The notes under the pieces: generated by a model
The model's database searches: none
Seen by the model: only the letters and a program-made list of their open reading frames with translations
What the model was told of the DNA's origin: nothing
Made by a program: the position numbers and the translations under genes
In this document: positions 26,720-36,300 of the stretch, piece after piece
Position numbering within the stretch: the stretch's first letter is position 1
How the letters are laid out: each line of letters begins with the position of its first letter
DNA from: Prinia subflava
Lineage: Eukaryota > Chordata > Aves > Passeriformes > Cisticolidae
Length of the DNA: 64,000 bases
Direction: 5' to 3'
NCBI RefSeq assembly: GCF_021018805.1
Contig: NC_086248.1
Location: 57,789,485-57,853,484 of the forward strand

Positions 26720-28148
26720 TGTCATGGGTTGACATTAGACAAAATGCCAATGCACCCATGAGGGTATATTTTACCTAATGAACTACTGTGAGATGTGGTC
26801 AAGAACAGAGCAGAGCAGGCCTAATACTTGAAACAGACAGACAATTTATTATACTACATAACAATGGACAATAGAAAAGGAAAGAAAAACCCAGCCACCC
26901 AAAAGCAGAAGAGAAAACCTCCCAAAAACACTGCTTCTCCTCCCCCCAATTTCCATTCCATACATGCTCACTCAGTTGACTCCAGCACATTACCTTCATC
27001 TACTTGCTTAATCCCTCAACAACCCTGGGTTCCTAATCCAAATCATCATCCTTTAAAATTCAGACAATCCACATTCCATCCAGGACGAGAGGAGTCTGTC
27101 TCGCACCACAGACCCCCCCCCACAGGAAACACAGGTCCACCATCCCGTGTTCCCACGTCACCCATGGCACTGCCTCGAGGAGTCTGCCAGGGTGACACCC
27201 TCCTTTCCATGTCCAGCACTCTCACTGCCGTCCATGGACCTGAACTGCAACAGGGCTCTTTTTAAGGATGTTTTGGCCAAGTACCAAAAACCAGCCATCT
27301 TCTCATTTTGGGACTCAGGTCCCCCCCATTTACCCCTGGGGCCGGGGGCTCCAAGAAGCAGGCCAGAACGTCTCTGGGTTTGAGCCAAAAACATCCACCC
27401 AAACACAGTCTTATTTATAGTCAGGAGGGTCCAGGGTCCGTCTATGGCTATCATTATGCAGGAAAAGTCCGGCCCAATAGGCCACTCCTCTTCATTCCGG
27501 CAATCGAAGGGGCTTCTTTTCATCTCACATTACCCTCTCGGTCCCAGGCTGTCCTCTCTCTTCTAAAACCACCAACTATGAGAATTCAGCGTCCAGGGAT
27601 AACTCTCTTCTGCCTTAGAAAGAGTTAAAAGCTTTTATCTCCCACCACCAAGGTCAGGCACAGGCGATCGCAGGCACTGCAGCTCTCACAAGCAGCTCCA
27701 ACTCGGCACCTTCTCTCTGTGGGGGGAGGAGAGAGACGGGACCGGGGGGGGGGAAGGGGGGGGAACGGGATGGGACAGGGAGGGGGACGGAAGGCACCTC
27801 CAAAGTTCTCCCTCCACCCCTCCATTCTAGATGGAAGCTGGACCAGCTCCACTCCAGCTCCCTCTGTTCCCCACCCCGAGGCCCACCTTGCTCAGCCAGG
27901 CCCACCTTGCTCCCCTCCCCCACCCGGCCTAGCCAGGCCTGGGCAGGGGAGAGGAGAAGACGCTCCCTCTCCGAAAGCAGAGCAGGGAAAAAGAGAGTCC
28001 TGCTGGGAAATCCGGCTTTTAACCCCTCGTGTCCTCAGAGGCGTGTCCAACCTCTTAGTGGCCAACAAAGGTGCCAATACTCAGACCTAAGGACTGATTG
28101 GTTTGACCACTACTTCCAAAAAAACTCACTTCCCTTCAAACCACGACA
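26720..28148 (-). mobile_element. Complete LTR-type element (likely solo LTR) of an endogenous retrovirus, inverted
   Basis: Read on the minus strand, the element begins TGTCGTGGTTTG at 28148 and ends AACCCATGACA at 26720. These are TG...CA termini within short inverted repeats. The bases CTAAT occur on both sides (26715-26719 and 28149-28153), a perfect 5-bp target duplication. A TATAAATAA motif sits at 27419-27411 and an AATAAA motif at 26850-26845, both in minus-strand order, as in U3-R-U5. The body has G-rich tracts and a 19-bp-period duplication of GCCCACCTTGCTC at 27881-27912. I see no gag, pol or env similarity in its 1,429 bp, so a solo LTR left by recombination is most likely; a short non-autonomous LTR element is the alternative. 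A 5-bp duplication is usual for ERV-L-like families, but I cannot name the subfamily. Confidence 0.82.
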
Positions 28149-28153
28149 CTAAT
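28149..28153. repeat. Right target-site duplication of the LTR element (CTAAT)
   Basis: CTAAT directly follows the CCACGACA terminus and matches 26715-26719. Confidence 0.8.
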
Positions 28154-28700
28154 AGATAAGTTTCAGCTATCCCAGACATTTGTCTCAATGTGTTATTTGG
28201 GAAATTGGATTAAGTAGCTCATGCATGGTTCTGCCTTGCCCGTAACAAGCATATACTGACTTGGGAGATGACCAAGGATGGCAATGAAATAGCCTTTGGA
28301 ATTTTTTTTTTTGTAAACACAAGCCTCAGTGTGAAACTCACTTCTGAAGCAAATGTAGTACTTTATTGGATCTCTAGACAATACTCAGTAGTGACTTTTT
28401 CTTGCTTCTAACTGTAAACACAGATTGTTTTTGTGGATCCTTTCATCACCACATATTGATATATCACTTGAGGGCCCAAATAGAGGCTTTGTGTTCCTTG
28501 TAGGTGTTTAACTGATAATGTTCAGCTAAGGACACTTGCAATGGGAATTGTAGCCAGCACCTAAAACCATTTTCTCTCACAGATTCGTGCGGTATTTATT
28601 GCAAGTACCTCCTCTTCATTTCTGTATGTTCACTGTGAGCATTCTTTTATTTCTACTAGTGTTCTCTTTAACACAGATCTGGTTTTCACTACAGTAAGAC

Positions 28701-28760
28701 TGTCCTAGTTTCAGCCAAGGACAGGTTAATGTTCAGCAGTAGCCATGAGGTGGCAGAGCC
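28701..28760 (+). mobile_element. LTR-like start of an old endogenous retrovirus
   Basis: The segment opens TGTCCTAGTTTCAGCC and continues into ACAGGTTAATGTTC. This resembles the first bases of a common avian ERV-L/ERV LTR group, from memory of the family. The similarity fades after about 60 bases, and a short GT run follows near 28,768. It lies about 90 bp upstream of the reverse transcriptase remnant in the same orientation, so both may derive from one heavily deleted provirus. No matching second LTR is visible. Confidence 0.5.
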
Positions 28761-28764
28761 TGGA

Positions 28765-28781
28765 GGTGTGTGTGTGTGTCT
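28765..28781. repeat. Short (GT)n run
   Basis: About six GT units between the LTR-like segment and the pol remnant. Confidence 0.85.
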
Positions 28782-28851
28782 AGGTTGTTACTCTATACCA
28801 TGGATTTAATCAGGGAGAGTCAGAAGTAAGGGATTCTCACTTCCAAGGAGG

Positions 28852-29255
28852 ATGATGTGGCTTATTGATGTTTCCAATGTGTTTTTCTCCATTCCTCTGG
28901 CTGCAGGATGCAGGCCTCTGTTTGCTTTCACCTGGAGGGGCGTGCAGTACACCCAGAATCAACTGCCTCAGGGGTGGAAACACAGTCCCACCATCTGCCA
29001 TGGACTGATCCAAGCTGCACTGGAAAAGGATGAGGCTCCAGAACACTTGCTGTTCTTTGAGGACATCATCGTATGGGGCAACATGGCAGAGGAAGATTTT
29101 GAGAATGGGGAGAAGATAACCCAGATCTTCCTGAAGGCTGATTCTGCCATAAAACAAAGTAAGGTTAAAGGACCTGCCCAGGAAATTCAGGTTTCTGGAG
29201 TAAAATGGCAAGATGAACATTGTCACGTTCTCACGGACATGGTCAAAAACCAGCA
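28852..29255 (+). pseudogene. ERV-L-like retroviral pol fragment (reverse transcriptase palm), decayed
   Basis: An open frame runs from 28852 to a stop at 29415. About its first 130 codons resemble the reverse transcriptase core of avian class III (ERV-L-like) endogenous retroviruses. Landmarks are an IPLA segment near residue 14, FAFTW near 24-28, LPQG at 38-41 and HSPTICHG near 44-51. At the place of the catalytic Y-x-D-D box the sequence reads FFED (68-71), so the first aspartate is lost and the enzyme would be inactive. The fragment lacks the fingers, connection, RNase H and integrase regions, and no gag or env is seen nearby. The remaining codons up to 29415 show no similarity I recognise. 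Confidence 0.75.
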
Positions 29256-29415
29256 AAATACCAACTGTGTTCCCACCAACAGGCAAGAAGGAAACACAGT
29301 TTTCTTATGTCGTTGCTGTTTCCAGTTTTTCTTATCTCAGCTAAGGGTATCTGCCCTTTGTCTCACTGGAGGCAGGGGGAGGAGGGATTTTCATTTTTTA
29401 TTAGCACTAAATTAG

Positions 29416-32400
29416 GTAGTTCCATTCCTACACACAATAACTTTTCATACCAAATCCTAGCCATGTGAGGACATCAATTGCTATAGCCTGTGTATATGGC
29501 CAAAGGTAGATGATAAGGAAAACAAGAAGGCTAAGGACTGCATGAAATTGTCCCTCCTTCCATATGTCTTCCTAAACCTCAGAGACTTCCTATATTAGGT
29601 GTTTTAACTACTATATTTTGCCTTTGATAGTTAATCAATTCTGAATAGATGTGTTTTGATCCCTTTCTGAATGTTTAGATCTTACTAATTTTCTGTAGCA
29701 CCCAATAAGGACTCCTAAAGAGTTCTCCAATAAAGAGACTTCTCAAAGTAAAAATGTGTGATGGACAGGTGTCATTTGTTGGCTTCAAGTATCCTTGCAG
29801 CCTACAATGGTGCACGTGCCCACCATGGGACAGTCTTGTGCCCATGGGTGATCGTTCTGTGACTGTCCACCATAGGCCTGTCCACTACTGGCATTTGCTC
29901 ATCACACGTTTTTACTTTGAAGAAAAAAAATAAGGAGCTATATTTGATACTAGAGTACTTTTTTTCCCCTTCAGAAGAACAGCTATCCACAGAATTTAAT
30001 GGGAGATATTAAAGAAAGTATTTTGGGACCAGAAGCTTTTAGTTTGATGATCTGTACCTTTTAGGAGTGCTTACATCTTTTTCATGCAGTAATAGCGGAG
30101 TACTTTGATGTTCTTAATTGTTGTATTTCTATCAACATTTTCTAACTTCTTTCTATGTTTGTCAGAAAAGCTCCATTAATTTCTAGGAGTAGGGTTATTT
30201 GTAAAGTTTCTCCTGACTTCTTGAGACTCAAAAAAAACCCCAAAATTGAGGTGCTAGTCTTCAGAGTTTACTGTAGAACAGAAGAAATAACTGTAATAAA
30301 TTTTCTTGAACTTGTCATGATAATATTAATCACATTTCTATAAAGCTTGGATTGGAAAAAAAAATCTAAGAGAAAAACTGATTGAAATCTACTGTACAAA
30401 ATTAACTGCTTCCACCCTTTCCCACAGTTCCTTAAGACATCACCATGTTTCTGTTTTAAATGTCTACAGTATAGAGTTATTTAAACTAATACAGGTTTTA
30501 ATTAAACAAGGTAGGCTGGGGTTTCTGTGGGGTTGAAGTTCAACGTAACAATTTTCAATATGAAGCACCAAATACATATTGCTTAAGTTAATACCAAAGG
30601 GACTTTTATTTAACTTACTTTCTTTCTCTGTTCTTCAAAAGAAAAATTAATATCACCTCTAAGGAAGTCAAAGTTATTCTGGAACAGCGAGATATTACAA
30701 AGTTTCCAGCATTGTAAATAGAGATAGTTATTTTAAACAACATCATTCGCCCTTCTATATTGCTTCTCTCTTTCAGCACAGACCTGTCTCTTCATGGGAT
30801 GGATTCTCAGCTGCAAAGCATCCAGATCCTAAATTTTGTGTAGGTGAATATTCAAGGTTAATATAATCCCTGTGGGAGAAACAGTCAGTGCCATTCAGAC
30901 CACATTGTTTTCCTCCCTTGCTACAGAGTAGGCTGTTGAAAATGTGTCTGATGAAATTGCAGGTTCCTTCTCTAGTCTCATGAATTAATTTAATGTTTCT
31001 AATTGGGATTAGATAAAATACCTCTCCCCGTGACTGGATAACAGGAGGGACAAATGAGTTTAAATATCTACTCTAAATCAAGGAGAGTGAGGACAAATTT
31101 ACATATTTTCTTTTTTCCCCATATGTTAATTGTTTCTATTCCTATATAATGTATTGGTTTTGGGACGTTTTGTACATTCAGCCCAAATCAATGACCCAAG
31201 CACACGTCCCAGGCCACAAATTGGCTGGAGAGTAGGAAAGACAAGATTCATGGCTTTGATTTTCAAGCAAATTGTCCTCTTAGCCAGAGGTAGATGGAAG
31301 TTTATTGACAACTTTACTGTATTGGATTGCACAACTTTTGCATGTCCTCTTTATTACATCTCTGATGGATTTATGCAGTCCTTCGGCTGGTTCTGGGCCA
31401 CCCTTCTTACACAGATCCCAAATATTGTCTTTAAGGACTGGTACCTACAGGAACTGGAAGCCTGTGTGTTGGAGTAGGATGCAGTGCAACATAAATACAG
31501 GAAAGTGTTTATTCTGTATCTGAGCTGGGCAGTGGAGGATGCCTAGCTTGGGTACAAGCTTTGAGGCAGTTTCATTTTGCTTCTAAGCATGTCTGGACAA
31601 TATGTGCACAGCTGTGCAATTTGCTTGACCTTGTCCTTTTAACACAAGGAGCTTGTATCAGAAGAGGATACATGTGTGGACTGTCAGCCAGACTATCATT
31701 GTGTGTGGCCAACCAGTGTGGTCACACATTCCTCTTCTTGTGCAGCAGCCTGGTCATTAATCTGTGCTTCCCAACACGCAAACCAATCCTAAAGGCAGCT
31801 GGCAGCATCTGCTGGGGCATTGGAAGGTAGGGAGCCCTTGGAGTGACAGTGTCAAAAGGGACCAGTGCTGCAAAACTGGTGGGGTGAGAGGCATGATGGT
31901 GGGGTATGGACTTAGAACCTGTCAGGATAGAACCTATACCCCAAATTCTCTCTCCCCTTTGTGTCCTGGTTTCCATGTTGAGGAAAGGCGACTGCAACAA
32001 CCTCCTGCAGGTGTCAGCTGCAGTGCTGACATTCCCTGGGGCTCACCATGTCCTGGTATGGCTACAGTCACAACTGCTCCCACTTGTCTTGGAGCTTATT
32101 CAAAATGCAGATTATCTTGCCATGAATGCCAGAACATCAGAAATGGCCTGTATGGCATGAGGTAAGGCTTGGCAAGGATGGTTCTTAGCAGGTTCTAGGA
32201 AGAGCTGATGGACACTGGTGACTGCATGCAGAGAGCACTCCTGCACCCTGCTCTCCAGCACAGCCCTCAGCACCCCCTGCCATCTGATATTTCATTATCA
32301 AGTATGTCCCAACAGCCCCAGATAAAGACAGCAAATCAGTGTTGCTGTGTTGGTTCAGTTCCCAAGCAGCTGGCTGAGGTAAAAATGGGTTAAACATTTA

Positions 32401-32959
32401 GACATTGACCATTATTGGATTATACCAGGATCCTATCAGTTTTTAATCTTTGATAAGATGCTGAAACATGGCTTTTAAATTCACTGCAGCTCTCACATAT
32501 TTTTTGCTTCGGTTCTTTGAATTCTCCTTGTCAGTTCCCCCAGAACAATCAGGATGAATACAGGGCTTGTGAATTGTCTCACTCACGCTTTATACAGAGG
32601 CAATGCTGCCCCTATACTTATCTGTTCTATTGACCCGTTGACATAGCTGAGGGTGGTGCTGCAAACTGATTTGCCATTGGTGATATTCTGAATTCCTGGG
32701 ATACATGTAAAATGCTCATTTTATGAGTTAAACTTTGAAGAGGTGCCATTAGTTTTTAAAAGTCATATTCCCACTTGGCTCTTCTCATAATCACTGTTAC
32801 AAAGAAGATTACTGGGATGACCATAACAATAACGAGGGAGAAGTCTTTTGTTTTAGTCTGGAGTTTGAAAAGACCTTGGGGTTTTTAAATTTATTTTATA
32901 CTGGACAGCATTTAGGTGTATGCTCAGTGTCTCTGCTTGCTGTTTATAAGATGTTTCTT
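29416..32959. other. Region upstream of IYD without a supported gene
   Basis: Contains the nested inverted repeats near 29.8 kb and several open frames under 135 codons (for example 31,249-31,477 from its first ATG) with no recognised similarity. Distal IYD regulatory elements could lie here, but none can be identified by eye. Confidence 0.7.
29756..29907. repeat. 152-bp segment with nested inverted repeats
   Basis: GTGTGATG at 29756 faces CATCACAC ending at 29907. Inside it, GGACAGG (29763-29769) faces CCTGTCC (29877-29883), and GGACAGTC (29828-29835) faces GACTGTCC (29861-29868). No family is recognised; it could be a small DNA-transposon relic or chance. Confidence 0.4.
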
Positions 32960-33205
32960 CTCAGAAAATATATAAACCTTGGTCTGGGTTTTTTTTAACT
33001 GCAGGAGCTGTTTATTAACATCAGGAGCCCAGCACGGATTAGATAGTGGGGGCGGTGTCTGAAAAGTAGAAGCAAGATAAGGTGGAGGACTGAACCTTGA
33101 GTCCACCCCTTTTTGCTTCCTGCTTTGCTGCTCTTTCCTCTTCGACCTCTCCTTTTCCGTGAGCAGCTACTGAACTTGGAAGAAAGGCTCCACATTTCCA
33201 TAACC
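32960..33205 (+). promoter_or_regulatory. IYD: Possible IYD core promoter and 5' UTR
   Basis: A TATATAAA motif lies at 32969-32976, about 230 bp before the start codon. It is followed by a T-run, a GGGGGCGG GC-box-like motif near 33048-33056 and a leader without any ATG. A start of transcription near 33,000 would give a leader of roughly 200 bases. There is no CpG island here, which fits a tissue-restricted gene. The promoter is inferred from motifs only. An additional upstream non-coding exon cannot be excluded. Confidence 0.4.
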
Positions 33206-33386
33206 ATGGCACTCTTTTCTTCCCTCACACCCGTATTTATAGCCATTATATGTGTTTTGATTGGAGTAATAATGAAGAAGACGAACGGAGAGAAGGAAAA
33301 ACGTGACACTAAAAACAAGCATCCATCTCGCCCGTGGGTGGATGAAGATTTAAAAGATGGCACTGACCATCCCTTAGAAGAGGAAG
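33206..33386 (+). CDS. IYD: IYD coding exon 1: membrane anchor and stalk
   Basis: Encodes residues 1-60 plus one base of codon 61. The ATG at 33206 is the first in-frame methionine codon, and no ATG lies between the possible TATA box at 32969 and this site. Its context is strong: A at -3 and G at +4. Residues 7-23 ([17 protein letters not shown]) form one hydrophobic segment followed by KK, as expected for the single-pass anchor of IYD. The stalk ends in an acidic run. The splice donor at 33387 reads gtaaga, and the exon ends in phase 1. Confidence 0.93.
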
Positions 33387-36300
33387 GTAAGAAAAATCTT
33401 ATCCCAAACACTTTTGTTGTTTGAATTTTATCTGCTGATACAAATAAAGGAGGTGCAACCTTCTGGACTTCTCCACAGTGACAGCAATGCTCTGTGCAAC
33501 ACTGCTGCTGTGCCCTGAGCTTGTCAGCTCCCAGGAAAGAGGCAGTCCTCATGTCATGTCACTGTTGGTGTAAATCTCTGTTCCCTCCAGACCTCATAGA
33601 TCAGAGGTCTAAAAAAATGTATATATAAAATACCAAAAAAAAGTATATATAAAATATATTCTCAGAGACTCCTGTCTGTTCCTCTGTACAGCAGATTTGA
33701 CACCTATGGGGGACTCTATGGACAGTGTAAGGAAAGAGAACAGATCCTGCTGAATTCCCCACAGTCTCTTCCCAGGCCTTATTAGTGTGAGCAAAGGGAA
33801 GTCCTGAGCAGACTGTTTCTTTCTGCAAGTCATCCCAGTTTATCACTCAGTGCTATGTATTTGGTCTCAGCACACATAAAAAGTTGAAAATGGGTTTATT
33901 ACTGTTTTTACAAAGGTCCTCCATTTGTGGCTTCTGAGAATGTCAATGACAGATTTGCTGGGAGCTGTGTTGATCAAATATTTAAGAACAAAATGTGGTG
34001 GTGGTGGTGATAATCTGTTCACTCAGCTGCCTGCTTGAACCTGTACAAAATGCCCTTTATTTTCATTAGCTTTTTCTGATTCACAGCTTGGACAAAAGTC
34101 TAAGCAAAAAATGTACCCTTCCTTTCTCTTGCTTCCTAACTATCCTCCATAAACTCACTTTATTTCCTAGTGAAATAAAAATCTACAGAATTCTGTTCCT
34201 ATCAATTTTTTAAAGTTGTAGTTAATGTAGCCTTTTTTTTTTTTTTCTCCCTCAAGCTCATTTCAAAGGCTTTTTGAGGGGTCTATCTGGGTGATTTTTT
34301 CCCCATAATGACATTTTTCCTCAGTCTGCTTCTAAGAATCTTAAACCTATGTTCTTCTGCACATAGACCTATTTCTAAGAACCATTAGAGCTCTTTTCTC
34401 AGTTTTGAGTGTACTTTGAGCTAGTGTTGTTTATCGGTTTCTGAAAATAGTTGATACCAGGAAGGGTTTAAACCCTGTTGACTATTTTCCAAATATATAA
34501 AATTTCTTTTAAAATCAGTTCACATGTTGTATCCTCCTTTGTTCCATGCAAAATAGATTCTGTATAAAATTATCCCATAATTTCTTTGTCACTAATGCCT
34601 TACTACTTCAGTTAAATTGCTGCAAATTAGAATTCCTGTGGGTAGTTCAAATGATAACCTCTGAATTATCATCTTGGATTATAGTTGTTTCTATCAGTTA
34701 AAAAATTTAGATTCCCTCCATAAACAAACCTATTAGCTGTTATCAAGGAGCCTCACTGCCACAGCTCTATTCATAAAATTTTATTCTTTTATGTGTTAGT
34801 TGCTTTCCCTGTTATTCAGGTGCTGAATTCAAAATTGTACTAGTTTAAAACTGCTTGCAAAAAAAAAAAAATTGACAGCTGGACATGTTGGTACTAATGG
34901 ACAATTTGTTGATACTAGTATACAGCTAATGGACAGGTAGACACGTTGCTAAGTTCTATTTGTTTTTAAATAATACTCAATATACTCAATATATTTCTCA
35001 ATATACTATGTCATCCAATATTAAATTTTCTTGCTATTTTGCGTTTAGTAACAAATAATGATCTTTCCCCTTATGGTGTGTGATTCAAGCCAAATTCTTT
35101 GTAAAATAGTAATTTCTTTTATGTCTAAAAGTAGTAAAATAATTTCATCATTCATAGAGAAATTTTTCTTCAACAAGGGAAAGCCCAGCCTAAGTGAGAA
35201 GAGCAGCAAGGAGGAGAAGAGCTAGTAGGGATCTGCTACTTTGCTAAAGCTTTAATTGAGGATCAAAACATGTTAACCTTGTTGTCAAGTGTTAAAATTT
35301 TCACTGACTGCACTAGATGCTGAAATGGAGACATGGATGCAAAAAGAGATTTTTTTTAGTAATAAAGAATACTTTACCTGCTGTGTAAATTCTGCTATTT
35401 TATTAACATACCTTACTTTATCAGACAAGCTCAGTTCTGCTTAAATGTCTCAGGCTGTCCTGTGTTTAAAGATTAAGTTCCTCTGAAGAGAACTTGAGTT
35501 AGGAAACATGAAACATTCTTCAGGCCTTGTCTAAAGCTAGACTCCAGGGCTGCCCCATGTAAACAAGCTGAATTTTCAACAGCTCACTGAATAGGAAGGG
35601 GCAGCTGAAGACCAAGTCTTTTGATTCATGTCCCTGACCAAAGCAAGATCTATTTGCTGAGAGTGAAGCACTCTGCTACGAAAACAGAAAAGCACTGACC
35701 TTACTTGCAGCCCCATGAGCCTTCCCTGAAGTGGCACCCTCAGGGATGTTTCCCATGAGAAGGACATACCTTTGAGCAGCAGAGCATTCAGTGTAAGTAG
35801 CTGAACTGCTTGGGCAGACTCACTAGGGGCACTTACCAGCAATGAAGGGTAGAATGGTGAGGGCCAAGTGGTCCTGAGCTTGTCTGTGCTTTCCATAGCT
35901 AAAGAGATGGATGTTTCTCGGGGCAACCTGAAACCCAGTCCTTTTGCTAAGTGCAAAGCACTCAGCCCATTTGTTTAATGCTTTAACTGGCAGTACTTCA
36001 GATTTGTTTTCATGCCCATCTATCCTGTAGATTTTTTCTTCATTTATAAGATCCAGAATGAGAGGTTGTTGTGCTGTGGATTGGCAAGGACACTGATGAT
36101 AGACTCTGCTTAAAGACAAAGCAACACACAAAGTCCCAAATGTCCCATTTCTTCTGAAAATGCACTGCTGGTTGCTTGTGATACTCCTTACAATAGTTCT
36201 GTCTCACTAAAAAACATTTATCCTCTCCCCAGTTTCAAAGACTTCCCATATCTTAATAATACTGACATGGATGAGGCAGTAATTTAAACTTCCTTTCCAA

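Noticed and set aside
26828..28090. Several open frames of 76-145 codons on both strands
   Set aside because: All fall inside the LTR element; proline- and glycine-rich products reflect its G/C runs, and none resembles gag, pol or env.
1..33000. Possible 3' exons of PPP1R14C, the upstream neighbour of IYD in mammals
   Set aside because: I looked for the conserved C-terminal coding pattern of that family and did not see it; the gene is likely outside the window or its exons were missed by eye. A translated search would settle this.
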